From an uncultured Acetatifactor sp. (GTDB lineage Bacteria; Bacillota; Clostridia; Lachnospirales; Lachnospiraceae), in contig CAJTZD010000013.1 in assembly GCA_910584235.1 (NCBI GenBank), positions 1 to 64,000 on the forward strand: DNA of 64,000 nucleotides, given 5' to 3'. Below the pieces are notes generated by a model. The model ran no database searches, had not been told where the DNA came from, and saw nothing but the letters and a program-made list of their open reading frames with translations. The stretch's first letter is position 1. Every line of letters begins with the position of its first letter. The position numbers and the translations under genes are program-made. Shown here piece by piece: positions 53,901 through 62,634 of the stretch.

Positions 53901-54560
53901 TCAACACAGAGTTTGCAGAACTTCAAGACTTTTGAAAGAATGTCCTGCAAAACGCTTCATATACCGCAGCGCCACAGCCTGCAGCTGGAAAAGAACCGTA
54001 TCCGCCACATTGAAAGTATAGAGCTTCTCAACCGGGCTGGATGTTATGTACCTAAGCGCGTAGAGTGTGGAATCCTCCGGCTCTGCCCCGAGGATCTCCA
54101 AAAGGCTTTCTCTCGTAAATTCCCCTGGGAACTCTCCGTTGACAGCCATGGTCCTGCACTCAAAAACGCTGCGCACCAGCGGATTGGGCAGGGACGCTGC
54201 GCTTAAGGCCCGAAGCGACTGGTAGAGCAATTTCATCATCTCCCTCTCGTCATTCCCCTCCCTGGTACAGAAATCCGCCACCTCGGCAAAATACATTCCA
54301 TAGCAGGCTCCCATGTAGTCATTTCGCAGTTCTTCGAAATAATTTCTCACGTCCGCCTCCGCCAGCGTATAGACGCTCCTGCCCTGGTAAAGCTTAAAAT
54401 TGCCAAAGGAAAAAGGGGCGGTGGCTGCCGCCAGACGGCTGCCAGGCTTCCTGGCTCCTCTGGCAAAGGCCGCCACTTTCCCTTTCTCCTTAGTCAAAAG
54501 GCTGATACGCCTGTCGTATTCCCCCGCCGGGCTCTGCCTGAGTATGATTCCCGTCACCAT
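53901..54560 (-). CDS. recO: DNA repair protein RecO
   Basis: RecO helps load RecA at gaps with RecF and RecR. The protein starts VTGIILRQSPAGEYDRRISL (OB fold), with TKEKGKVAAFARGARKPGS, the family signature, and a helical C-terminal half. At about 220 aa it is a little shorter than usual (about 240-250), and the zinc-binding Cys residues of some relatives are absent. The start is uncertain between 54560 and 54575. Its 5' end overlaps the small gene upstream in another frame. Confidence 0.9.
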   Translation of the reverse strand: MVTGIILRQSPAGEYDRRISLLTKEKGKVAAFARGARKPGSRLAAATAPFSFGNFKLYQGRSVYTLAEADVRNYFEELRNDYMGACYGMYFAEVADFCTREGNDEREMMKLLYQSLRALSAASLPNPLVRSVFECRTMAVNGEFPGEFTRESLLEILGAEPEDSTLYALRYITSSPVEKLYTFNVADTVLFQLQAVALRYMKRFAGHSFKSLEVLQTLC

Positions 54561-54777
54561 TATATATTCCTGCATGATCGCCCTTTTTGGTCTGCTCCTG
54601 TTTTACATTAGACACAAAAGTCAGATAATCCTCCACGCTTCCGCTGCTTACGAACTGCTTCCAGTATCTTTCTTCCATTTCTGCATCCTCCTGCGTACCA
54701 GAATAAATATCTTCCGTACTTTTAGGGTCTGCATTTTCGTCTTTTATATTCGCTGTTTTACTGGCAGGTCCTGTCAA
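54490..54777 (-). CDS. Small conserved protein between era and recO
   Basis: A 95-aa acidic protein with no known domain. EERYWKQFVSSGSVEDYLTF is its most conserved-looking part and resembles small proteins encoded between era and recO in Lachnospiraceae. The start overlaps the era stop by four bases (ATGA), and the end overlaps recO by about 70 bases, so all three are translationally coupled. Function unknown. Confidence 0.65.
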   Translation of the reverse strand: MTGPASKTANIKDENADPKSTEDIYSGTQEDAEMEERYWKQFVSSGSVEDYLTFVSNVKQEQTKKGDHAGIYNGDGNHTQAEPGGGIRQAYQPFD

Positions 54778-55688
54778 TCCCCATCCGTGATGTCTTTCTG
54801 ATCATAGCCGAAATTACGCAGAAGATAATCGCTGTCGCGCCAGTCCTTGCGGACTTTTACAAAGATCTTCAGGTTCACCTGCATCTCCAGCATCTCCTCA
54901 ATGTCTTTCCTGGCGGCGCTGCCGATTTTCTTCAGCATCTGGCCGCCTTTTCCGATGACGATTCCCTTGTGGGAATCTTTCTCGCAGATAATGGCAGCCT
55001 GAATCTGGCAGATTTTTCCCTCTTCTTTCATGGATTCCACTTCCACCGCAATGCCGTGGGGAACCTCGTCCTCCAGCAGGCGCAGGGCTTTCTCCCGGAT
55101 CAGCTCCGCCACAATCTCCCGCATAGGCTGGTCGGTGATGGTATCCTCGTCAAAAAAGGCCGGGCCCTCGGGCAGATATTTAAAAATGCATTTGAGCAGC
55201 TCGTCCGTATTATCCCCTTTGAGGGCGGACAGGGGCACGATTTCCGCGCAGTCCAGAGCCTTGCGGTAGGTATCGATAAAGAAGAGGACCTCGTCTTTTT
55301 TTACCGTATCCGTCTTATTGATCACCAGGATTACCGGCGTTTTTACCTTTTGCAGCTCTTCAATAATGTGGCGTTCGCCGGCTCCGATGAAGCTGGAGGG
55401 CTCTACCAGCCAGCAGATTACGTCCACCTGATCCAAAGTAGTCTCTGCTGCGCTGACCATGTAGTCTCCCAGCTTATTTTGGGACTTATGGATACCCGGC
55501 GTGTCCACGAATACGATCTGTCCCTCATCCGTGGTCAGCACGGTCCGGATCCGGTTTCTGGTGGTCTGGGGCTTATTGGATGTAATCGCTATTTTCTGTC
55601 CGATTAAGTGATTCATCAGCGTGGATTTTCCCACGTTCGGCCTGCCAATCAAAGTGACGAAGCCTGATTTGTACGGTTTATTCTCCAT
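54774..55688 (-). CDS. era: GTPase Era
   Basis: Era is an essential GTPase that binds 16S rRNA during small-subunit assembly. From the ATG at 55688 (after GAGGTAGA) it has 304 aa, as expected. G1 is GRPNVGKST, G3 is DTPGIH, G4 is NKTD, and the C-terminal KH domain has GKGGQMLKKIG. The open frame extends upstream only through the 35-bp repeats and is not coding there. The gene begins the era-small gene-recO unit. Confidence 0.97.
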   Translation of the reverse strand: MENKPYKSGFVTLIGRPNVGKSTLMNHLIGQKIAITSNKPQTTRNRIRTVLTTDEGQIVFVDTPGIHKSQNKLGDYMVSAAETTLDQVDVICWLVEPSSFIGAGERHIIEELQKVKTPVILVINKTDTVKKDEVLFFIDTYRKALDCAEIVPLSALKGDNTDELLKCIFKYLPEGPAFFDEDTITDQPMREIVAELIREKALRLLEDEVPHGIAVEVESMKEEGKICQIQAAIICEKDSHKGIVIGKGGQMLKKIGSAARKDIEEMLEMQVNLKIFVKVRKDWRDSDYLLRNFGYDQKDITDGD

Positions 55689-55740
55689 TTCTACCTCATC
55701 TGTCTGTGGATATTCTGTCTTAGCTGCTGCTTCTATTATG

Positions 55741-55880
55741 TTGTACAAAAGAATCCAAGGGAAGATTCTTTTGTCTTGTACAATAGAATCCAAGGGAGGA
55801 TTCTTTTGTCTTGTACAATAGAATCCAAAACAGGATTCTATTGTCTTGTACAATAGAATCCAAAACAGGATTCTATTGTC
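55741..55880. repeat. 35-bp tandem repeats with internal palindromes, four copies
   Basis: TTGTACAA-type units recur at 55741, 55776, 55811 and 55846. Each holds an inverted repeat of the AGAATCC/GGATTCT kind. The outer arm bases differ between the first copy (AAAAGAATC/GATTCTTTT) and the last two (TAGAATCC/GGATTCTA), yet pairing is kept. They lie in the leader of era. Confidence 0.9.
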
Positions 55881-55933
55881 TAGTATTATACAAAACCTTT
55901 TGGGAAAAATCAATTGTAAGCGCCATCATTTTT

Positions 55934-57040
55934 TTACTTCCCCTGACTTTCCTTTGCCACATCCGGACATACCGACTGTACCGGCCTGTTTCCGGCTTCC
56001 CATTCCTGGGTCCGCAGTGCCTGCATCCTGTCCCGGGCTTCCTTTTCCCTGGCCGCTTTCTTCCGAAGCCGCCTCTTTCTGGCTTTCATCCATACAAATA
56101 CCATCGCGGCGATGACTGCCGCCCAGATTACCAGATAGGGAATATTTGTTAAAAACCAGATGGCAAACTCCATGGCGCCGTCTCCGATCTCCCGCAGGCT
56201 CTTCATAAAGCCGTCAGCAATCCTCCTGGCGGGACCCGGCTGTTCCTCCCGAACCTCCGTCAGCTCTTTAACTTCGGATATGTTGATATCCACAGTACTG
56301 TAGTCTATCAGATTGTCCATGGTCCGCAGTTGGGATTCCATGCTCTCCAGCTGGTATCTTACCTCGGAAAGCCGCTGCTCTATGGTGATAATCTCCTCAA
56401 TGGTCTCCGCTTTTTCCAGGAATTTCAGCAGCCTGTCCTGCTCCGTGCGCAGGGTATTCCTGCGGCTCTCCATGTCCACATAGGACAGCGTCACATCCTC
56501 CACATTTTCCCAACGTCTGACCACATTACCCACGTCAGATACCGTCTCCAGAAATGCGCTTAACTTTTCGTTGGGAATACGTATGGTCAGATTGGCATAG
56601 CGGGAGGAAGCATATCCGGAATAGCTGCTGCCGTTGTAGGTCTCCATGTTCTCTATATAGCCGCCCAGTTCCTTTACGCGGGTCTCAAGGGCGGACATCA
56701 TCTGGTCGAATTCCTTTGTCTCCACCTCCAGCCCCACAGTCTGAATGAGCTTACGGCCTGCGGGGACGCCTGTACTCTCCTGCGCCGCTTCCTCCGGGGC
56801 ATGCTCCTCGCTCTTATACTCCGCAGAGCCGTATTCCAGCCCGGAATTCGTCCCGTAACTGTCCCCGCCGACGGCGCTGCCCGAACCGGCCGTATTCGTA
56901 GTCATGGACTGGCTCTTATTCGCCGCCCCGCAGCCCGTGTACGCCAAAGCTGTCAAAATGCATAAAATCGCTGCCGCCCACTGCCTGGCAGTCCTCCTTT
57001 TTCCACTCCTGTTTACGCTTTCCCTGCTCTCTCTTTTCAT
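55934..57040 (-). CDS. DUF4349 domain lipoprotein
   Basis: A 368-aa membrane-anchored protein of unknown function. The signal peptide ends at a lipobox near residue 37 (ALAYTGC). The DUF4349 part contains IQTVGLEVETKEFDQMMSAL, a long coiled coil (EQDRLLKFLEKAETIEEI) and YSTVDINISEVKEL. A membrane helix near the C-terminus (LVIWAAVIAAMVFVW) is followed by a basic tail. So both ends sit at the membrane. It lies alone between era and the M16C peptidase. Confidence 0.88.
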   Translation of the reverse strand: MKRESRESVNRSGKRRTARQWAAAILCILTALAYTGCGAANKSQSMTTNTAGSGSAVGGDSYGTNSGLEYGSAEYKSEEHAPEEAAQESTGVPAGRKLIQTVGLEVETKEFDQMMSALETRVKELGGYIENMETYNGSSYSGYASSRYANLTIRIPNEKLSAFLETVSDVGNVVRRWENVEDVTLSYVDMESRRNTLRTEQDRLLKFLEKAETIEEIITIEQRLSEVRYQLESMESQLRTMDNLIDYSTVDINISEVKELTEVREEQPGPARRIADGFMKSLREIGDGAMEFAIWFLTNIPYLVIWAAVIAAMVFVWMKARKRRLRKKAAREKEARDRMQALRTQEWEAGNRPVQSVCPDVAKESQGK

Positions 57041-57164
57041 ATACCCCTCCTGATTACACTGCGGGAATCTGCCGGGTTCATCCCGCTCTCACGCCTATTC
57101 TACGTCTGCCGGAGCCCGCCCTGCAGGCCGCTTTCCAGGACACTGTCTGTCGAAAAAGTAGAAA

Positions 57165-57199
57165 ACCGGGGCGCTCTGCCCTGCCAGAAACGCCCCGGT
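57165..57199 (-). terminator. Terminator of the M16C peptidase gene
   Basis: Stem ACCGGGGCG/CGCCCCGGT (9 bp) with TTTTC following on the minus strand, 26 bases beyond the peptidase stop. Confidence 0.85.
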
Positions 57200-57224
57200 C
57201 TCTTATAGAAATAGACGCAAATTT

Positions 57225-60140
57225 TTATGAAAGGTTCTCCAAGTTCATGAATTGATCCGCTTCTGCCTTAATCTTCTGCTCACTGCCTACCACGCAGAGG
57301 AAATCATCTTCCATGAAAGCCCTGATATATGCCGCCAGACCACGGATATCCTCCGCCGTCACATCAATGACCTCATCCCGCTCTCTCTGGATCATGTCCA
57401 AAGTAATTCCTCTCATATAGGCATCTCTGGAACGGCGGCCCTTTGCTGAAGCGGTCAGAGGCATATCCAGATTGCTGAACGTACCGATGATATACTGGGT
57501 CAGGGTCCTCTCGTCCGCGTCATACGCTCCGATAAAGTCCGCCGCCCCCCGGTACACGTCAATAGTCTGGCCCAGGTTCGGGTCACGATAGGAAACGAAG
57601 AAGCATTCCCCTGTCCGGCCGAAGCCGCACATGCACCCATAGGCACCGCCTTTGACCCGGATATTGGTCCACAGATACTCATAGCCCATCATCACCTGCA
57701 GGACTCTCAGCGTGCCCCTGTAGGGCAGGCCTTTTCTCAGGAAATTCCCGGCACGGCATACGTACTGTACCTGTCCGGCTGTCATAAAGCCTTCGTTCTT
57801 TCTGGATACTTCCGGCGCAAAGCTGCCTTTCTCCACTTCGCAGGTATACAGCTTTTCTTTTAAGGATGCCACAGCGGGCTCCAGCCTTTCAAAGGCTTTC
57901 CTGTCTCCTGTAAAGTCCACCATCAGATTCTCCGGGCGGAAGATCATCTTGCACAGTTCCTCCAGCCGCTTTGTCAGAAGCGCCTGATTCGCCTCAAACT
58001 CTTTCTCCAGCCCGGATGTGAGCCTGTACTGTTTCACGCCCGCCAGTGTATCCTCCAGGGCAAATTTGGGTTCGCCATAAGACAGCGCCCTGGTCATAGC
58101 CACGCTGTTTCCGGCTCCCAGCACATACTCCCGATATCTGGAATTATTCTCCGCCAGGATTTCCTTAAGCCGCTTTCCGTCCGCAAAATTGCTGGACAGC
58201 ATCAGCTCCTCCATCAGCTCCAGCGCCTTGGGCAGATTCTCGTAAAGGGCTTTTGTATACACTTCCATGGTCATGATACACTGGTCGGGATCGGATGCGT
58301 TTCCGTAGGTATTGTAGGTGACGCCGATCTCCCCAGTGGCCAGATTGATCTCATTGCTCAGCTCCGCATAGGAATAATGGGCCGTATCCACATGGCAGAA
58401 CACATTCTGCAGGATACCGATATAAGGAAAATACTCCGCCGGAATATCCTTGATCCGAAACATCAGCCGCAGATATCCGATACCGTTGGTAAATATCTCA
58501 TGATACAGCCCGGGGCTGCCGGCCAGGTTTTTTTCCTCATTTACCAAAGGCGCCGCCTCCCGCTTCATATCCTCTCTCTTAAGCAGCGGGATTTTGGCCA
58601 GGTTCTCCGGGGTATCCGCATCCTCACGGAACGCGGTCAGGGATTCCATCATGCTGTGAATGCCGCTTATCTCCGTTTCGGACATTGCTTTCTTCACGGC
58701 TGCAAGCTCGTTCGCCAGCTTCTTTTCCTGCTCTGCGGCAAGCCCCTCTTTAGGCTGCAGAATCACCATGGCGGCATGGGAGTTTTCCAGCAGGTATTCT
58801 TTTACCAGCCCCTCGAAATACCTCTCCTCCACCTTTTCCCGAAGCTTTCTGTAGGTCTCGTTGGCCTCGATATGGATGAAAGGGCTATTGTCGTCATATA
58901 CCCAGCTTCCCAGCGCCTGCAGGCCGTACATAAGCCCCTTGGGATACCCGCCGAAATCCGCCTCTCTGTACCGGAACTCGAAATGGTTGATGGCGGCCAA
59001 CAGGGCCTTTTTGTCAAAGCCTTTCTCCGCGATTTCCGCAAGGGTCTCCCGGATGGTCGCCTTGAACTCCTCTTCCCTGGAGAGGGAAGTCCCCTTTGCC
59101 ACCACGCTGAAATAAGGCTGCTTTAAGTCATTGTCATAGATGCTGAACACATCCTTGCCGATGCCTTTGTCAATGAGTGCTTTCTTTAAAGGAGCTCCCG
59201 GTACGGTGCACAGGACAAAATCCAGAACCTGGAACGCCACATAAAGCTCCTTGTCCAGATTATTGCCCACGGACTGGCACCATGCCAGATAGGTGTTTTC
59301 ATCCGCATTCTCCCCCTCGCTGACAGGGAATTCCCTGACCCTGCGGGCAGGTTTGGCAAAGGGAGCCTCCGCCCTCACCTCGGAGTCCACTTTCAGCGCA
59401 TCAAAAGAGGACAGATAATGCTCGTCGATAAACTGCAGCTTCTCGGCCATGTCCATATTGCCGTACAGATAGATATAGCTGTTGGAGGGATGATAATAGG
59501 TCCTGTGGAAATCCAGGAACTGCTCATAGGTCAGCTCCGGAATGTACTGCGGATCGCCGCCGGACTCCCAGCCGTAAGTAGTATGGGGATACAGGGCTGT
59601 GCTGATCTCCCGGTACAACACGCTGTCCGGGGAGGAAAAGGCCCCTTTCATCTCGTTATAGACTACGCCGTTGTAAGTAAGGTTTCCCTCTCCGTCCAGC
59701 TCATAATGCCAGCCCTCCTGGCGGAAGATGGCTTCTTTCTCATAGATATTGGGATAGAACACCGCATCCAGATACACATGCATCAGGTTCTGGAAGTCCT
59801 TGTCATTGCAGCTGGCCACAGGATACACAGTGCGGTCCGGATATGTCATGGCATTCAGGAAAGTGTTCAAAGAGCCCTTTACCAGCTCGATGAACGGATC
59901 CTTGATGGGGAATTCCCTGGAACCGCAGAGCACGGAATGCTCCAGGATATGAGCCACGCCGGTGGAATCCTTGGGCGTGGTGCGGAATCCGATGTAAAAC
60001 ACCTTGTTGTCGTCGTCATTGGAGATCAGGGCCAGCCTGGCGCCGGTCTTCTTGTGCCGGCACAGATAGGTAACACTGTCAATGTCCGCTATCTCCCTTT
60101 TCTCAATGACTTCATAGCTCGTTAAATCTTCTACCCTCAT
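57225..60140 (-). CDS. M16C family metallopeptidase (presequence-protease-like)
   Basis: A 971-aa insulinase-family peptidase. The inverted zinc motif HxxEH is seen as HILEHSVLCGS (about residues 64-74), and the more distant Glu is expected in the NEMKGAF segment (about 160). The two halves of this fold and the M16C-associated region are present. Relatives degrade small unfolded peptides in the cytoplasm, and there is no signal peptide. It is monocistronic, with its own terminator. Confidence 0.93.
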   Translation of the reverse strand: MRVEDLTSYEVIEKREIADIDSVTYLCRHKKTGARLALISNDDDNKVFYIGFRTTPKDSTGVAHILEHSVLCGSREFPIKDPFIELVKGSLNTFLNAMTYPDRTVYPVASCNDKDFQNLMHVYLDAVFYPNIYEKEAIFRQEGWHYELDGEGNLTYNGVVYNEMKGAFSSPDSVLYREISTALYPHTTYGWESGGDPQYIPELTYEQFLDFHRTYYHPSNSYIYLYGNMDMAEKLQFIDEHYLSSFDALKVDSEVRAEAPFAKPARRVREFPVSEGENADENTYLAWCQSVGNNLDKELYVAFQVLDFVLCTVPGAPLKKALIDKGIGKDVFSIYDNDLKQPYFSVVAKGTSLSREEEFKATIRETLAEIAEKGFDKKALLAAINHFEFRYREADFGGYPKGLMYGLQALGSWVYDDNSPFIHIEANETYRKLREKVEERYFEGLVKEYLLENSHAAMVILQPKEGLAAEQEKKLANELAAVKKAMSETEISGIHSMMESLTAFREDADTPENLAKIPLLKREDMKREAAPLVNEEKNLAGSPGLYHEIFTNGIGYLRLMFRIKDIPAEYFPYIGILQNVFCHVDTAHYSYAELSNEINLATGEIGVTYNTYGNASDPDQCIMTMEVYTKALYENLPKALELMEELMLSSNFADGKRLKEILAENNSRYREYVLGAGNSVAMTRALSYGEPKFALEDTLAGVKQYRLTSGLEKEFEANQALLTKRLEELCKMIFRPENLMVDFTGDRKAFERLEPAVASLKEKLYTCEVEKGSFAPEVSRKNEGFMTAGQVQYVCRAGNFLRKGLPYRGTLRVLQVMMGYEYLWTNIRVKGGAYGCMCGFGRTGECFFVSYRDPNLGQTIDVYRGAADFIGAYDADERTLTQYIIGTFSNLDMPLTASAKGRRSRDAYMRGITLDMIQRERDEVIDVTAEDIRGLAAYIRAFMEDDFLCVVGSEQKIKAEADQFMNLENLS

Positions 60141-60234
60141 AATTTCGCTCCTTTTCTTTTCTATAGCTATTGGGATAATATTGTTATTGTAACCGTATTG
60201 CCATTGTTATGACATCTTTGTCGTGACGGCAATC

Positions 60235-60654
60235 CTATAATGACAGCAGCGCAAGTTTACTGACACTCAGCTCCTGTATCACATAACCCTGCTGCTCTTT
60301 GGCCCCAGGCGGCACCTTTGCCAGTTCCTCCACGGAAAGCTGCCTGGTTACATACTGCTTTTTCGCGGCGCCAAACAGCGGCTTTTTCTCCTCTATCACA
60401 TTCACCTTGACTCTCGCTTTCATTTGCTTATAGATTTTCACCAGAAAGCTCTCAGGCGCAAGGTAATACAGATGGGTCTCCAGGGTATCCTCCAAATCCG
60501 CCTCGGGCAGAATGTAACGCTCCATGATCATGCGGAACTTGAAAGTAATCTCATCCTCGTCCAGAAGCTCCCGGAATGTGTACTTTGCGCCCACATAAAG
60601 GCGGGAAGTGTCCTGCATGCTGTATTTATAGTCTTCGTAAGTCTTTTTTTCCAT
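60235..60654 (-). CDS. DUF6145-like conserved protein
   Basis: A 139-aa soluble protein (or 144 from a TTG at 60669). MEKKTYEDYKYSMQDTSRLY and FKFRMIMERYILPEADLEDT are conserved-looking parts of a family seen in Lachnospiraceae, with no known function. There is no signal peptide. It lies between the sigma-like gene and the M16C peptidase on the same strand. The start is uncertain because ribosome sites are weak for both codons. Confidence 0.7.
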   Translation of the reverse strand: MEKKTYEDYKYSMQDTSRLYVGAKYTFRELLDEDEITFKFRMIMERYILPEADLEDTLETHLYYLAPESFLVKIYKQMKARVKVNVIEEKKPLFGAAKKQYVTRQLSVEELAKVPPGAKEQQGYVIQELSVSKLALLSL

Positions 60655-60715
60655 CGAACCGGTTTCCAATCCTTTCTCCCCACTCCGTCCGCTCCCATGT
60701 CCTTTCCAGACGGCT

Positions 60716-61495
60716 TCAGCCTCTTTCTCCGGCGTCTATCTCTTCTATCCGGTAACCGCTGATCCGCAGAGCGTCTTTAATGGCCTTTTCGGACAGCCCC
60801 GTCTCTTCCATGAGTTCCCGGGGAGTGACTTTCCTGCGCAGTTCCTCCGAAAGCTCCCCTGCCTTGTCAGCCACCCGGTTCACTTTATCGGCGATTTTCT
60901 GATCATTCTCCGCATTGGCGGCGTGTTCTCTGATACATTCCTCGCAGGCATCCATGATCCGCTTTGCCAGCATTCCCTGAACCTCCGGGGCCTTTCCCGA
61001 AAAAGGCTCCCCGCCCAGGCTGCCCTGCCCCATGCCTGCCAATATCTCCACGCCCAGAGCCAGCGCCACGTTTCCCTCTCCGATCAGATCCTCCAAGGGT
61101 ACCCCCTGTCCCGCGTAGAGCCTGGCAATATCCGCCGCCTCCCGCAGATAACTCTCCGTCAGCAGCTGCCTGGCAGACTTGTCCCCTGCCATAACGGCCA
61201 TGGCATAGGCTTCCCGCTGTCCGTCGCTGTAAACGGGAAGCGCCCGGATCTCGTCCAGATACATCTGGAGATAATCCCTCTCCTCTCCGGTCAACAGCGC
61301 GTCCCGGTCAGGAGGCTCTCCAATGCCCACATTGTGCTTTCTCAGATAGTCAAACACCATCTCGATCTGGGCATCCTTTAAATCAAGCGCGGCGAATTCT
61401 TCCCGGACCTGCTCCTCACCGATACAGTTGCCCTGCTCCTTTGCAAGCCTGCGCACCCTTTCCAGGGTCTGCGCAAATATGATTTCCTGATTCAC
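60716..61495 (-). CDS. Sigma-70-like protein lacking region 4
   Basis: A 259-aa protein with sigma-factor features but not the full set. DYLQMYLDEIRALPVYSDGQ resembles region 1.2, and REAADIARLYAGQGVPLEDL, followed by IGEGNVALALGVE, matches region 2.1-2.2. The C-terminal TPRELMEETGLSEKAIKDAL is a helix-turn-helix like region 3. There is no region 4 for -35 recognition, and the region 2.3-2.4 aromatic residues are weak. It could be a regulatory partner of RNA polymerase or a decayed sigma factor. Conserved in this neighbourhood of Lachnospiraceae genomes, as far as recalled. Confidence 0.6.
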   Translation of the reverse strand: MNQEIIFAQTLERVRRLAKEQGNCIGEEQVREEFAALDLKDAQIEMVFDYLRKHNVGIGEPPDRDALLTGEERDYLQMYLDEIRALPVYSDGQREAYAMAVMAGDKSARQLLTESYLREAADIARLYAGQGVPLEDLIGEGNVALALGVEILAGMGQGSLGGEPFSGKAPEVQGMLAKRIMDACEECIREHAANAENDQKIADKVNRVADKAGELSEELRRKVTPRELMEETGLSEKAIKDALRISGYRIEEIDAGERG

Positions 61496-61550
61496 TTTCC
61501 TTTTCCCCTTCTCCTTGAAAAAGCTGATCCTTTCCCCCGCTTCCCCATTC

Positions 61551-62402
61551 TCATTTTACATGGGTATGCGTGAACAGATGCTGCTGGCAGTACTCATAAT
61601 TGCCGTTGCATTTAGAGCAGAACCTGAATTCCAGATTCGGGTCGTCATCCTCTGTCTGTCCGCACACCGCGCATTTATGCTTGGTTACCTTGGAATTGCG
61701 CCGGATGTCCTGCCGAAACTCCGCCCTGCGCTTCATCTGCTTCGGAGTCATGTGGATATGGCTCCTGGAGGTAATGAAGAAAATAATAAAATTCAGCAGA
61801 GAGGACACAATGACGATCCTGGTCACAAGGCCTCCCCGGAACAGGAAATCATACAACAGTACCACACCGTCCAGAATGCCCAGCCATTTCACTTTCACCG
61901 GAATGATGAACATCAAAAGCACCTGCATATCCGGAAATGTGGCGGCAAATGCCAGGAAAATGGACATATTGATATAATAGGTGCTGATCAGCAGGGACAC
62001 AATCATGGAAGTACCCTCTAAGCCGGCGCCTCCGCCCGTCAAAAGGAACTGAATCCCCAGCCATACAAAACTGCCCAGAATCGTGAACAGCATGCCTGAG
62101 AACAGATACACATTGTAGCGGTAAGTGCCCCATGTGCGCTCCAGGGTAGTGCCGATATTATAGTAAAACAGAAGCATGATAATTGTAAACGGATCCAGCG
62201 AGGACGGAGGCACAATGACCCAGGTAAACAGCCTCCAGACCTGGCCGTGCAGCACTGCGTAAGGGTCCAGTGTCAGATAAAGAAGAAAATTCCCGTTGAT
62301 CATCTGGATCACATAACCTGCCACATAGCATAAAATCAAAACCAGCGACAGATTGCTGATGGCATATTTCCCAAATTTCTTTTCAAAATTGCTCATTTTC
62401 AC
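61551..62402 (-). CDS. Rhomboid-like membrane protein with zinc-ribbon tail
   Basis: A 283-aa protein with six membrane segments and a rhomboid-like N-terminal half (VWRLFTWVIVPPSSLDPFTI). The rhomboid catalytic motif GxSx is not visible; the matching place reads GLEGTSM. So peptidase activity is doubtful. The C-terminal tail holds CAVCG and CSKCNG, a zinc ribbon, and ends in a His-rich CQQHLFTHTH. It may be a pseudo-rhomboid scaffold. The start could also be two codons later. Confidence 0.72.
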   Translation of the reverse strand: MKMSNFEKKFGKYAISNLSLVLILCYVAGYVIQMINGNFLLYLTLDPYAVLHGQVWRLFTWVIVPPSSLDPFTIIMLLFYYNIGTTLERTWGTYRYNVYLFSGMLFTILGSFVWLGIQFLLTGGGAGLEGTSMIVSLLISTYYINMSIFLAFAATFPDMQVLLMFIIPVKVKWLGILDGVVLLYDFLFRGGLVTRIVIVSSLLNFIIFFITSRSHIHMTPKQMKRRAEFRQDIRRNSKVTKHKCAVCGQTEDDDPNLEFRFCSKCNGNYEYCQQHLFTHTHVK

Positions 62403-62529
62403 TCACTCCTCCATAGAAACGCTTTCAAATCAATAGTATTTTATCATTCCCGCTTCCATAAGTAAACCAAACTTTTCCTATTTTATATAAAAATCAGTTT
62501 TTTAATAAACTTTTAACAGGTAGAGATAT

Positions 62530-62592
62530 TTGCATTTTGGCCCGCAGTGTACTATAATGTCCTAGAATGTCAGTATGGGTCGACATTCTTTT
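62530..62592 (+). promoter_or_regulatory. Promoter and leader hairpin of the activase gene
   Basis: TTGCAT (62530-62535) and TATAAT (62553-62558) with a 17-base spacer form a strong sigma-A promoter. Right at the start of the transcript, AGAATGTC (62564-62571) and GACATTCT (62582-62589) make an 8-bp inverted repeat followed by TTTT. It could be an operator or a very early terminator. Confidence 0.75.
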
Positions 62593-62634
62593 CCGGCCCC
62601 AGGGCCATGGTTAATTTCAGGAAGGATGATTTAC

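Noticed and set aside
55741..55880. CRISPR array
   Set aside because: The 35-bp units are contiguous with no spacers, only four copies, and no cas genes are nearby.
55689..55913. N-terminal extension of Era
   Set aside because: The frame is open only because the repeats lack stops. The encoded residues are repeat-derived, and a proper ribosome site precedes the later ATG.
57544..57549. C6 run in the M16C peptidase gene
   Set aside because: It lies in GC-rich coding sequence, where six-base runs are expected (also near 13989 and 49039). Only the G7 runs in AT-rich glycan genes were considered notable.
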